The notes under the pieces are model-generated. The model did not search any database and had not been told where the DNA came from. It saw only the letters and a list, made by a program, of their open reading frames with translations. From positions 1 through 23,532 of the forward strand of contig JBDLTZ010000008.1 of NCBI GenBank assembly GCA_039805565.1: 23,532 nucleotides of DNA, written 5' to 3'. The position numbers were made by a program, and so were the translations under genes. Of this stretch, positions 14,076 to 21,335 are shown one piece after another (positions within the stretch are counted from its first letter, which is position 1; each line of letters begins with the position of its first letter). The stretch is from CALJIC01 sp039805565 (GTDB taxonomy: Bacteria; Chloroflexota; Chloroflexia; Chloroflexales; Roseiflexaceae).

Positions 14076-14861
14076 GTGTTGAACAGCGAACTCGTCATCA
14101 AGGACCTGCACGTCAATATTGAGGAGAAGCAGATCCTCAAGGGCGTGAACTTGACGGTGAAGCCCGGGACCATTCACGCCATTATGGGTCCGAACGGCAG
14201 CGGCAAGAGCACCCTGGCCTACACGATCGCCGGCCACCCGGGCTACACGGTCACCAGCGGCGAGATCTGGTACAAGGGCCAGAACATCCTCGAGCTTGAG
14301 GCCGACGAGCGCGCCAAGCTCGGCCTGTTCCTCGCCTTTCAGTACCCGGTCTCCATCCCCGGCGTCACGGTGGCGAACTTCCTCCGCGCCGCGATCAACG
14401 CGCACCGCGCCGAGGAGGGCAAGGACCCGAAGGAGACCGCCATTCCGATGGCCCAGTTCCGCAAGGAGATCCGCGAGAAGATGAGCCACCTCGGGATCGA
14501 CGAGGCCTTCGCCCGCCGCTACCTGAACGAGGGCTTCTCCGGCGGCGAGAAGAAGCGCGTCGAGATTCTCCAGATGGCGATGCTCAAGCCGACGATGGCC
14601 GTGATGGACGAGACCGACTCGGGCCTGGATATCGACGCCCTCAAGGTGGTGTCGCAGGGCGTCAACACGCTGGCCGAGGCCGACCCCGAGATGGGCGTGC
14701 TGGTGATCACCCACTACCAGCGCCTGCTCAACTACATCAAGCCGCAGTTCGTCTCCGTGGTGATGGACGGCCGTGTGGTGCGCGAGGGCGGCCCCGAGCT
14801 GGCGCTGGAGCTCGAGGAGAAGGGCTACGACTTCATCCGCGAGGAGGTCGCGAGCAAGTAG
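14076..14861 (+). CDS. sufC: Fe-S cluster assembly ATPase SufC
   Basis: ABC-type ATPase subunit of the SufBCD scaffold; 261 aa. Walker A GPNGSGKST (38-46), Q-loop Q89 in AFQYP, ABC signature FSGGE (154-158) in the SufC form FSGGEKKRVEI, Walker B MAVMDE (174-179), D-loop SGLD (182-185) and switch H213. No membrane segment. The start is uncertain by one codon: GTG 14076 or TTG 14079. The G-rich ribosome site AGGGGG (14068-14073) is only 2 nt from GTG but 5 nt from TTG, so TTG may be used. It is 144 nt after sufR, in a gap with no clear promoter, and ends 1 nt before sufD. Confidence 0.97.
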   Translation: MLNSELVIKDLHVNIEEKQILKGVNLTVKPGTIHAIMGPNGSGKSTLAYTIAGHPGYTVTSGEIWYKGQNILELEADERAKLGLFLAFQYPVSIPGVTVANFLRAAINAHRAEEGKDPKETAIPMAQFRKEIREKMSHLGIDEAFARRYLNEGFSGGEKKRVEILQMAMLKPTMAVMDETDSGLDIDALKVVSQGVNTLAEADPEMGVLVITHYQRLLNYIKPQFVSVVMDGRVVREGGPELALELEEKGYDFIREEVASK

Positions 14862-14862
14862 T

Positions 14863-16074
14863 ATGAACTATCTCCCGACACTCTCTGAGCTGAGCGACAC
14901 CCTGATCGCTGATGCCGCCCGCTCCGCCGGCGAGCCGTCCTGGCTCGTCGAGCAGCGCGCCGCCGCCTGGCGTCACTTCACGCAGGCCGAGCCGCCGCAC
15001 TGGCGCCGCACCGATCTGACCAAGCTCAAGCCCGACGTGATCAGCGCCCCGCTCGGCGCCGGCCACACCGCCGTCCAGTGGGACGAGTCGCTGGCCGCCA
15101 AGGGCGTGGTCTTCACCACCCTGGCCGCCGCCGTCCGCGAGCACGAGGCGCTGGTCAAGCAGTACCTCGGCGCCGCCGTCGACCCGCTGGCGCACAAGTT
15201 CGCGGCGCTGCACACCGCGCTCTGGCAGGACGGCGTGTTCCTGTACGTCCCGAAGAACGTGGCCGTCGAGCTGCCGCTGCACGCGGTGATCACCCTGGCC
15301 GGCGCTGGCAGCGCGGCGATTGCCCATAACCTGATCGTGATCGACCGCGGCGCGAGCGTGACCTTCGTCGAGGAGTTCTCCTCCGCCGACGTGGACGGCC
15401 AGTCGCTGGCCCTGCCGGTCACTGAGCTGTTCGTGGGCGATGGCGCGTCGCTCAAGTATGTGACGATCCAGACCTGGGGCAGCGGCGTCTACCAGATCGG
15501 CGGCCAGCGCGCCCGCGTCGCGCGCGACGGCAACCTCGAGTGGGCGGCGGTGAACCTGGGCGGCGCGCTCCAGCACACCGAGGCCGAGACGGCCCTCGAG
15601 GGGGATGGCTCGCACGTGGACTGGGTGGCGGCCACCTTCGGCGGCGGCGAGCAGGCCTTGCTTACGGCCCCCTGGCTGCGCCACATCGGCGCCCGCACCG
15701 AGGGTCACATGGACTTCAAGACGGTCGTCAAGGATACGGCCTACGCCACCTTCGACGGCATGATCAAGATCGAGCACGACAGCAAGGCAACCGTCTCGCG
15801 CCTCGAGGAGCACGCGCTGCACCTGACGCCCAATGCTCGCAGCGACAGTATCCCCGGCCTGAAGATCGACACCAACGACGTGGCCCGCGCCGGGCACGCC
15901 TCGACCAGCGGTGAGGTGGATGAGGAGCAACTGTTCTACATGCGCTCCCGCGGCATCTCGCGTGCCGACGCGATCAACATCATCGTCATGGGCTTCTTCG
16001 AGCCGGTGCTGGACCGCATCCCGAACGAGAACCTGCGCGAGCGCGTCGGCGCCCTGATCGAAGCCAAGATCTAG
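14863..16074 (+). CDS. sufD: Fe-S cluster assembly protein SufD
   Basis: SufB paralogue in the SufBC2D scaffold; 403 aa from ATG 14863, which lies 1 nt after the sufC stop, so translation is probably coupled. The nearest G-rich site (GAGGAGG 14841-14847) is 15 nt away. The N-terminal helical part includes TDLTKLKPD. The beta-helix core starts near YVPKNVAVELPL. The C-terminal core ends in the family pattern GHASTSGEVDEEQLFYMRSRG. H345 in that motif corresponds to the SufD histidine implicated in cluster formation in E. coli. Longer upstream frame reaching into sufC is not used. Confidence 0.96.
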   Translation: MNYLPTLSELSDTLIADAARSAGEPSWLVEQRAAAWRHFTQAEPPHWRRTDLTKLKPDVISAPLGAGHTAVQWDESLAAKGVVFTTLAAAVREHEALVKQYLGAAVDPLAHKFAALHTALWQDGVFLYVPKNVAVELPLHAVITLAGAGSAAIAHNLIVIDRGASVTFVEEFSSADVDGQSLALPVTELFVGDGASLKYVTIQTWGSGVYQIGGQRARVARDGNLEWAAVNLGGALQHTEAETALEGDGSHVDWVAATFGGGEQALLTAPWLRHIGARTEGHMDFKTVVKDTAYATFDGMIKIEHDSKATVSRLEEHALHLTPNARSDSIPGLKIDTNDVARAGHASTSGEVDEEQLFYMRSRGISRADAINIIVMGFFEPVLDRIPNENLRERVGALIEAKI

Positions 16075-16076
16075 GA

Positions 16077-16150
16077 AGTCTTGAGTCTTGAGTCTTGAGT
16101 CCCTGTGGCAGCACTCAAGACTCAAGACTCACAGCTCAAGACTCAAGACT
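16077..16150. repeat. Mirrored heptamer array B (sufD-sufS gap)
   Basis: Three AGTCTTG units (16077-16097) are followed by a short spacer, then ACTCAAG, ACTCAAG, ACTCACA, GCTCAAG, ACTCAAG (16113-16147). 16087-16100 pairs perfectly with 16113-16126 (14 bp, 12-nt loop). The array fills the whole 76-nt gap, starting 2 nt after the sufD stop and touching the sufS start codon. Confidence 0.92.
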
Positions 16151-17389
16151 ATGATACCGACCTTCAACCTGTTCGACGTACTGGCGCTCCGCCGCGAGTT
16201 CCCGATCCTGCAGCAGCAGCAGAACGGCAACCCGCTGGCGTTCCTGGACAGCGCTGCCTCCTCGCAGAAGCCGCGCCGCGTGATCGACTGCCTCGAGGAG
16301 TACTACAAGCGCACCAACGCCAACGTCCACCGCGGCGTCTACCGGCTCAGTGAGGAGGCCACCTTCGCCTTCGAGCGCGCCCGCGGCAAGGTCGCGCGCT
16401 TCGTCGGCGCCGCTAGCCCGAAGGAGATCATCTTCACCCGCAACACCACCGAGGCGATCAACCTCGTGGCGCGCGCCTGGGGTGATGCCTTCCTGCGGCC
16501 GGGTGACCGCATCGTGCTCAGCACGATGGAGCACCACTCCAACCTCATCCCCTGGCAGATGCTGGCGCAGCGCACCGGAGCCGAGCTGGAGTTCCTCGGC
16601 GTGGACGGCGAGGGGCGCCTGGTGCTGGACGACCTGGAGGCGAAGCTGCGCGGCGTGCGCCTGGTGGCCCTCACCCAGCAGTCCAACGTGCTCGGGACGA
16701 TCAACCCGGTGCGCGAGATCGCCCGCGCCGCCCACGACGCGGGGGCCCTGGTGCTGGTGGACGGCGCGCAGAGCGTGCCCCACATGCCGGTGGACGTGCA
16801 GGACCTCGGCGTGGACTTCCTGGCCTTCAGCGGGCACAAGATGTGCGGCCCCACCGGCATCGGCGTGCTGTGGGGCCGGCGCAAGGTGCTGGAGAGCATG
16901 CCGCCCTTCCTGGGGGGTGGGTCGATGATCAAGACTGTGACGCTGCGCGAGAGCACCTACGCTGATATCCCGGCGCGCTTCGAGGCCGGCACCCCGGCGA
17001 TCGGCGAGGCGATCGCGCTCGGCGAGGCATGCGACTTCCTCGAGGGCGTGGGCATGGACAAGATCTTCGCCCACGAGCAGCACCTCCTCGGCTACGCGCT
17101 CGAGCGCCTGTCCGAGGTCGAGGGGCTGCGGATCTACGGCCCGCAGAGCGTCGCCCAGCGCGGCGGGGCGCTCAGCTTCACGCTCGAGGGGGTCCACCCG
17201 CACGATGTGGCCGCCATCCTGGACGCCGAGGGGGTGGCGGTGCGGGCCGGGCACCACTGCTGCCAGCCGCTGCACGCGCTGCTCGAGATCCAGGCTACCA
17301 CCCGCGCGTCGTTCTACCTCTACAACATCCCCGAGGAGGTGGACCGGCTGGCCGCGGGCCTCGAGAAGGCCCGGAGGATGTTTGTATGA
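16151..17389 (+). CDS. sufS: Cysteine desulfurase SufS
   Basis: PLP enzyme that takes sulfur from cysteine and passes it to SufU; 412 aa. K230 in FSGHKMCGPTG binds PLP. The catalytic cysteine is C370 in RAGHHCCQP, the RxGHHC pattern of type II (SufS) desulfurases, with an extra Cys371 beside it. ANVHRGVYRLSE and EHHSN are conserved substrate and cofactor segments. ATG 16151 is chosen because the family begins with this MIPTFNLFDVLALRREFP-type sequence; frame further upstream (ATG 16088) is only translated repeat. No Shine-Dalgarno lies before the ATG because array B runs up to it. Its stop overlaps the sufU start by 4 nt. Confidence 0.96.
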   Translation: MIPTFNLFDVLALRREFPILQQQQNGNPLAFLDSAASSQKPRRVIDCLEEYYKRTNANVHRGVYRLSEEATFAFERARGKVARFVGAASPKEIIFTRNTTEAINLVARAWGDAFLRPGDRIVLSTMEHHSNLIPWQMLAQRTGAELEFLGVDGEGRLVLDDLEAKLRGVRLVALTQQSNVLGTINPVREIARAAHDAGALVLVDGAQSVPHMPVDVQDLGVDFLAFSGHKMCGPTGIGVLWGRRKVLESMPPFLGGGSMIKTVTLRESTYADIPARFEAGTPAIGEAIALGEACDFLEGVGMDKIFAHEQHLLGYALERLSEVEGLRIYGPQSVAQRGGALSFTLEGVHPHDVAAILDAEGVAVRAGHHCCQPLHALLEIQATTRASFYLYNIPEEVDRLAAGLEKARRMFV

Positions 17390-17784
17390 GTGACCTGTAC
17401 CGCGAGCTGATCCTCGAGCACGCCAAGTACCCGCATAACGCCGGGACGCTCGAGAGCCCCGATGTCTCGCACGAGGAGCATAACCCGCTCTGCGGTGACC
17501 GCGTGCGGATCGACCTGCGCGTGGAGGACGGCGTCATCACCGACGTGAAGTTCAGCGGCCGTGGCTGCGCCATCAGCCAGGCCTCGGCGTCGCTTCTGAC
17601 CGACGAGCTCAAGGGCATGTCGGTGGAGCGGGCGAAGCAGTTCCCTAAGGAGGAGTTGCTCGAGCTGATCGGCATCCCGCTCGAGAAGAACCCCGTACGT
17701 ATCAAGTGCGCCCTGCTCTCACTCAAGACGCTGAAGGCGGGGCTGTACGGCGTGGGCCAGATGGACGAAGACGAGGATCTGTAG
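17386..17784 (+). CDS. sufU: Sulfur acceptor / scaffold SufU
   Basis: IscU-fold partner that accepts persulfide sulfur from SufS; 132 aa. The conserved ligands are C36 and D38 (NPLCGDRV), C61 (GRGCAISQASAS) and C108 (RIKCALLSLKTL). A lysine (K107) precedes the last cysteine in place of the histidine of true IscU, which fits SufU. The stretch between C61 and C108 is 46 residues, shorter than I recall for Bacillus SufU. Start ATG 17386 overlaps the sufS stop (ATGA), with GGAGG 8 nt upstream. Confidence 0.95.
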   Translation: MSDLYRELILEHAKYPHNAGTLESPDVSHEEHNPLCGDRVRIDLRVEDGVITDVKFSGRGCAISQASASLLTDELKGMSVERAKQFPKEELLELIGIPLEKNPVRIKCALLSLKTLKAGLYGVGQMDEDEDL

Positions 17785-17785
17785 G

Positions 17786-17845
17786 GGCGAGCTGTTCGCC
17801 GGGCGAGCAGGTCCGCCCTGTGTCCGACAAGGCGGGCGCCCCGCC
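17786..17845 (+). promoter_or_regulatory. Three consecutive GC-rich hairpins between sufU and sufB
   Basis: GGCGA 17786-17790 / TCGCC 17796-17800, GGGCG 17801-17805 / CGCCC 17814-17818, and GGCGGG 17831-17836 / CCCGCC 17840-17845 are all perfect. They fill most of the 81-nt spacer; no U-tract follows. They may limit transcription or protect mRNA ends. Confidence 0.45.
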
Positions 17846-17865
17846 CGTACAGGAGAGAGAAAACA

Positions 17866-19281
17866 ATGACTGTCACTGCACAGAATCTCGAGTTCGATTA
17901 TTCCAAGTACGGCTTCCGCAACGAGGAGAACTACCTCTTCAAGGCTGCCAAAGGCCTGAACGAGCAGGTGGTGCGTGAGCTCTCCGGCATGAAGGGTGAG
18001 CCGGAGTGGATGCTCCGCCGCCGCCTCCAGGCGCTTGACATCTTCAACAAGAAGCCGGTGCCGCTCCAGGGCCTGTGGGCCAACCCGGAGCTGGCTGACC
18101 TCAACTACGACGACATCCACTACTTCGTGCGGGCCGGCGAGAAGCCCCAGACCGACTGGGACGCCGTGCCGCAGGAGATCAAGAACACCTTCGAGAAGCT
18201 GGGCATCCCTGAGGCCGAGCGCAAGTTCCTGGCCGGCGTCGGCGCCCAGTACGAGTCCGAGGTGGTCTACCACTCGCTGCGCGAGGAGTGGTCCAAGCAG
18301 GGCGTGATCTTCCTTGACACTGACACCGGCCTCAAGGAGTACCCGGAGATCTTCAAGAAGTACTTCGGGACGATCATCCCCTCGGCGGACAACAAGTACG
18401 CGGCGCTCAACACGGCGGTGTGGTCCGGCGGGTCGTTCGTGTACGTGCCGAAGGGCGTGCACGTTGATATCCCGCTCCAGGCCTACTTCCGCATCAACGC
18501 CGAGAACATGGGCCAGTTCGAGCGCACGCTGATCATCCTCGAGGAGGGCGCCTCGGCGCACTACATCGAGGGCTGCACCGCGCCGGCCTACAGCACCAAC
18601 TCGCTGCACTCGGCCGTGGTGGAGATCATCTGCCAGAAGGGCTCGAAGTTCCGCTACACCACCATCCAGAACTGGGCCAACAACATCTACAACCTGGTCA
18701 CCAAGCGCGCGGTGGCGTATGAGGAGGCCAGCATGGAGTGGGTGGATGGTAACATCGGCTCGCGCCTGACGATGAAGTACCCCTCGGTGTACCTGATGGG
18801 CCGCGGGGCGCGCGGCGAGGTGCTCTCGGTGGCCTACGCGGGGAAGGGCCAGCACCAGGACGCGGGCGCCAAGATGGTGCACGTCGCGCCGGACACGACC
18901 AGCCGCATCACGAACAAGTCGGTGTCGAAGGACGGCGGCAAGACCACCTACCGCGGGCTGGTGAAGGTCGCGCCCGGCGCCACTGGCGCCAAGATCAACG
19001 TCAACTGCGACGCGCTGATCCTGGACGAGCGCTCGGCCTCCGACACCATCCCCTACATCGAGATCGAGGAGGATAAGGTCACGATGGCCCACGAGGCCAC
19101 TGTTGGCCGCATCGGTGAGGAGCAGCTCTTCTACCTGATGAGCCGCGTCCTCAAGGAGGCCGACGCGATGTCGATGATCGTGCTGGGCTTCATGGAGCCC
19201 TTCACCCGCGAGCTGCCGATGGAGTACGCCGTCGAGCTCAACCGCCTCATTCAGATGGAGATGGAAGGCTCGGTGGGCTAA
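17866..19281 (+). CDS. sufB: Fe-S cluster assembly protein SufB
   Basis: Main scaffold subunit of the SufBCD complex; 471 aa, typical length. The opening (FDYSKYGFRNEENYLFKAAK) and FVYVPKGVHVDIPLQ are family hallmarks, as is YIEGCTAPAYSTNSLHSAVVE. C381 (NVNCDALIL) corresponds to the essential cluster-assembly cysteine (C405 of E. coli). H409 in AHEATVGRIGEEQLFYLMSR matches E. coli H434. Start ATG 17866 has AGGAGAG 8 nt upstream. It is the last gene of the suf row. Confidence 0.97.
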   Translation: MTVTAQNLEFDYSKYGFRNEENYLFKAAKGLNEQVVRELSGMKGEPEWMLRRRLQALDIFNKKPVPLQGLWANPELADLNYDDIHYFVRAGEKPQTDWDAVPQEIKNTFEKLGIPEAERKFLAGVGAQYESEVVYHSLREEWSKQGVIFLDTDTGLKEYPEIFKKYFGTIIPSADNKYAALNTAVWSGGSFVYVPKGVHVDIPLQAYFRINAENMGQFERTLIILEEGASAHYIEGCTAPAYSTNSLHSAVVEIICQKGSKFRYTTIQNWANNIYNLVTKRAVAYEEASMEWVDGNIGSRLTMKYPSVYLMGRGARGEVLSVAYAGKGQHQDAGAKMVHVAPDTTSRITNKSVSKDGGKTTYRGLVKVAPGATGAKINVNCDALILDERSASDTIPYIEIEEDKVTMAHEATVGRIGEEQLFYLMSRVLKEADAMSMIVLGFMEPFTRELPMEYAVELNRLIQMEMEGSVG

Positions 19282-19390
19282 GGATGAAGGCTGAAGGATG
19301 AACGCTGAAGCGCTGGGGCAGGTGGCGAAATGGTCCTGCTTCCAGTGATCGAGGCTTCATCCTTCAGCGTTCGGCCTTCAGTATTCGGCT
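19282..19390. repeat. Mirrored heptamer array C (after sufB)
   Basis: Left units are GGATGAA, GGCTGAA, GGATGAA, CGCTGAA (19282-19309), beginning at the base after the sufB stop. Right units are TTCATCC, TTCAGCG, TTCGGCC, TTCAGTA, TTCGGCT (19356-19390). 19290-19302 pairs perfectly with 19356-19368 (13 bp) across a spacer of about 46-53 nt. It may end the suf transcript. Confidence 0.9.
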
Positions 19391-19419
19391 TTCTACTGGC
19401 GTCGGTAGTACGTGGGTCA

Positions 19420-19428
19420 TGCTACAAT
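19420..19428 (+). promoter_or_regulatory. Extended -10 promoter of the roadblock-like gene
   Basis: TGC-TACAAT, an extended -10, with no clear -35. The leader would be about 40 nt. Confidence 0.5.
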
Positions 19429-19475
19429 GAGTGCAGGACAGACGTACTCTCCCCTCTCGTAAAGGTGCGACGCCA

Positions 19476-19886
19476 ATGGACCAGATAGTGCTGACCCCTG
19501 AGCTCGTGGTGAGCGCCGGCCGCCACATCCGCGATTCTATGCGGCACGCGCCGGGGATCGAGGCCGCCGCGCTCTGCGCGCTCAACGGCCAGTGCCTGTG
19601 GGCCAGCGACGCGGCCTTCGAGCGCGCCGCCCCCACTATCGCGCGCATCGGCATCATGTCGCTCAAGCTGTGGGTCAAGGTCCGCAGCGGCAAGCTCGAC
19701 CGCCTTGGCCTGATCACGGATGAGGGCACGGTGGACATCGTGTTCGTGCCGCCGATCGCCTCGGTGCTCGTGGCGAGCGGCCGCGATATCACGAGCAGCT
19801 GGCTCGAGGACGAGCCCGCCGCCCTGCTGGCGTCGCTCGGCCTCCCGGCCAACAGCCTCGTCACCGCCGCGCGCACACCTGCCTGA
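19476..19886 (+). CDS. Small protein, possibly roadblock/LC7-like
   Basis: 136 aa, soluble. I do not recognise it firmly. The alternation of hydrophobic strands (GIEAAALCALNGQCLWAS, LDRLGLITDEGTVDIVFV, ASVLVAS) around helices resembles the roadblock/LC7 fold of small GTPase-associated and polarity proteins. That is a pattern judgement. ATG 19476 is chosen over the in-frame GTG 19431 because AAAGGTG lies 8 nt upstream and the latter sits at the predicted transcription start. It has its own promoter and a terminator after it, so it appears to be a single-gene unit. Confidence 0.6.
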   Translation: MDQIVLTPELVVSAGRHIRDSMRHAPGIEAAALCALNGQCLWASDAAFERAAPTIARIGIMSLKLWVKVRSGKLDRLGLITDEGTVDIVFVPPIASVLVASGRDITSSWLEDEPAALLASLGLPANSLVTAARTPA

Positions 19887-19915
19887 CGGCCTGTCTCCAG
19901 CAGACGCTCCACGAG

Positions 19916-19951
19916 ACGCCGGCGGTTCACCCCGCGGCGTTTCGCCTTTTT
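19916..19951 (+). terminator. Terminator after the roadblock-like gene
   Basis: ACGCCGGCGG (19916-19925) pairs with CCGCGGCGT (19932-19940) with one bulged G. A T-rich run containing TTTTT follows (about 19947-19951). Confidence 0.65.
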
Positions 19952-19990
19952 ACAGTCGGCGGGGTCTCGCCGAAGCGCCAGACATCCAGC

Positions 19991-20010
19991 TTCAGCCTTC
20001 AGATTTCTAC
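19991..20010. repeat. Partial heptamer array (single arm)
   Basis: TTCAGCC, TTCAGAT, TTCTAC: the same units as the right arm of array C, including the exit sequence TTTCTAC, with no left arm. It lies just upstream of the Rieske gene's ribosome site. Confidence 0.55.
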
Positions 20011-20022
20011 ACGAGGAGTTCT

Positions 20023-20340
20023 ATGCCGGAGTTTGTTCGCGTGGCCGCCGCCGCCGAGGTCCCCGCCGACTCGATGCGCGCCTTCGCGCTCGGAGATCGC
20101 CGCGTGGCTGTCTACCACGTCGGCGGAAGCTGGTACGCCACCGACGATATCTGCTCGCATGATTACGCCCACCTCAGCGAGGGCTGGCTCGAGCCCGAGG
20201 ACTGCACCGTCGAGTGCCCGCTCCACGGCTCGCGCTTCGATATCCGCACCGGTCAGGCGCTTACCCTGCCCGCCTTCCGCCCCGTGGCCGTCTACGAGGT
20301 CCGCGTCGAGGGCGATGACCTGCTGGTGGCGCTCACTTGA
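20023..20340 (+). CDS. Rieske-type [2Fe-2S] ferredoxin
   Basis: Small soluble electron carrier of 105 aa, like the ferredoxins of dioxygenase systems. The cluster motif is complete: C44-x-H46 (CSHDYAH) and C65-x2-H68 (CPLHGSRFD). The two halves are 18 residues apart, with an extra segment GWLEPED typical of this ferredoxin group. Start ATG 20023 has GAGGAG 4 nt upstream; the much longer frame upstream overlaps the preceding gene and is not used. There is no oxygenase nearby. Its place just after the suf genes suggests a role linked to Fe-S or sulfur metabolism, but the redox partner is unknown. Confidence 0.92.
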   Translation: MPEFVRVAAAAEVPADSMRAFALGDRRVAVYHVGGSWYATDDICSHDYAHLSEGWLEPEDCTVECPLHGSRFDIRTGQALTLPAFRPVAVYEVRVEGDDLLVALT

Positions 20341-20389
20341 CGCGCTGACCGAACCGGGAGTAAAATAGTCTACTATCTTACGTAGACTA
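20337..20389 (+). promoter_or_regulatory. Promoter with overlapping palindromic operator, sulfurtransferase row
   Basis: TTGACG (20337-20342, overlapping the Rieske stop codon) is followed after 18 nt by TAAAAT (20361-20366). TAGTCTAC (20366-20373) and GTAGACTA (20382-20389) form a perfect 8-bp inverted repeat around 8 nt, over the expected transcription start. This is where a repressor would bind. Confidence 0.7.
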
Positions 20390-20413
20390 CTTCACAATAA
20401 CGGAGGTGGCGTT

Positions 20414-21265
20414 ATGACCGGCTACGCCCATCCCGAGGTGCTCGTCGAGACCGACTGGGTCGCCGACCACCTGAGCGACCCGAAGGTTCGCCTGGTGGAG
20501 AGCAACGAGGACATCCTGCTCTACGACCAGGGCCACATCCCCGGCGCGGTCAAGCTTGACTGGGTCGGCGACCTGAACGACCCCGTCGTGCGTGACTACC
20601 TGGACCGCGGGCGCTTCGAGCAGCTCCTGGCTGACAAGGGCATCTCGAACGACACGACCGTGGTCTTCTACGGCGACAAGAACAACTGGTGGGCCACCTA
20701 CGCGCTCTGGGTCTTCAAGCTCTTCGGCCACAAGGACGCCCGCATCATGAACGGCGGCCGCGCCAAGTGGATCGCCGAGGGCCGTGAGCTCACCCGCGAG
20801 GTCCCGCAGCACGCGCGCGGCACCTACACCGCCCCCGAGCGCGATGACGCCACGATCCGCGCCTTCCGCGACGAGGTGCGGACGCACATCAAGCAGCAGG
20901 GGACGGCGCTGGTGGACGTCCGCAGCCCGCAGGAGTTCAGCGGCGAGCGCACCCATATGCCCGAGTACCCGCAGGAGGGTACGCTCCGCGGCGGGCACAT
21001 CCCCACCGCCGCCAACATCCCCTGGGCCAAGGCCGTCAAGGAGGACAGTACCTTCAAGAGCCCCGAGGAGCTGCGCGCGCTCTACGAGAGCCAGGGCGTC
21101 ACGCCGGACAAGGATGTGGTAACCTACTGCCGTATCGGCGAGCGCTCCAGCCACTCCTGGTTCGTGCTGACCTACCTGCTCGGCTACCCGAAGGTTCGCA
21201 ACTACGACGGCAGCTGGACCGAGTGGGGCAACGGCGTTGGCCTGCCGATCGAGAAAGGCAGCTAG
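20414..21265 (+). CDS. Thiosulfate/3-mercaptopyruvate-type sulfurtransferase (tandem rhodanese)
   Basis: Transfers sulfane sulfur through an active-site persulfide; 283 aa with two rhodanese domains. The N-terminal domain is inactive and structural (VRLVESNEDILLYDQGHIPGAVKLDW). The C-terminal domain holds the catalytic C239 in TYCRIGERSSHSW; CRIGERS is the loop of the SseA/CysA-type thiosulfate sulfurtransferases. Start ATG 20414 is preceded by GGAGGTGG. It is the first gene after a regulated-looking promoter and is followed by a U-type scaffold, cysM, a JAMM peptidase and a CysO-like gene, so it could supply sulfur to the carrier protein. That role is inferred from context. Confidence 0.92.
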   Translation: MTGYAHPEVLVETDWVADHLSDPKVRLVESNEDILLYDQGHIPGAVKLDWVGDLNDPVVRDYLDRGRFEQLLADKGISNDTTVVFYGDKNNWWATYALWVFKLFGHKDARIMNGGRAKWIAEGRELTREVPQHARGTYTAPERDDATIRAFRDEVRTHIKQQGTALVDVRSPQEFSGERTHMPEYPQEGTLRGGHIPTAANIPWAKAVKEDSTFKSPEELRALYESQGVTPDKDVVTYCRIGERSSHSWFVLTYLLGYPKVRNYDGSWTEWGNGVGLPIEKGS

Positions 21266-21321
21266 CACTCAGAGCTGAGGGCTGAGGGCTGAGCACGTAG
21301 CACTCAGCACTCAGCACTCAC
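21266..21321. repeat. Mirrored heptamer array D
   Basis: GCTGAGG, GCTGAGG, GCTGAGC (21274-21294) are followed by CACTCAG, CACTCAG, CACTCAC (21301-21321); one CACTCAG unit also precedes them (21266-21272), directly after the stop codon. CTGAG/CTCAG cores pair every 7 nt. Confidence 0.8.
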
Positions 21322-21335
21322 CACTGGAGGTATGT

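Noticed and set aside
14833..14862. Longer N-terminus of SufD reaching into sufC
   Set aside because: No family similarity before MNYLPTLSEL; the ATG 1 nt after the sufC stop fits coupled translation.
14833..16125. 430-aa minus-strand frame opposite sufD
   Set aside because: Antisense shadow; no motif, and it runs through repeat array B.
16088..16150. Longer N-terminus for SufS starting at 16088
   Set aside because: The added 21 residues are only translated heptamer repeat, with no ribosome site.
17719..19092. 457-aa minus-strand frame opposite sufB
   Set aside because: Antisense shadow of sufB with low-complexity Val/Leu/Gly/His composition.
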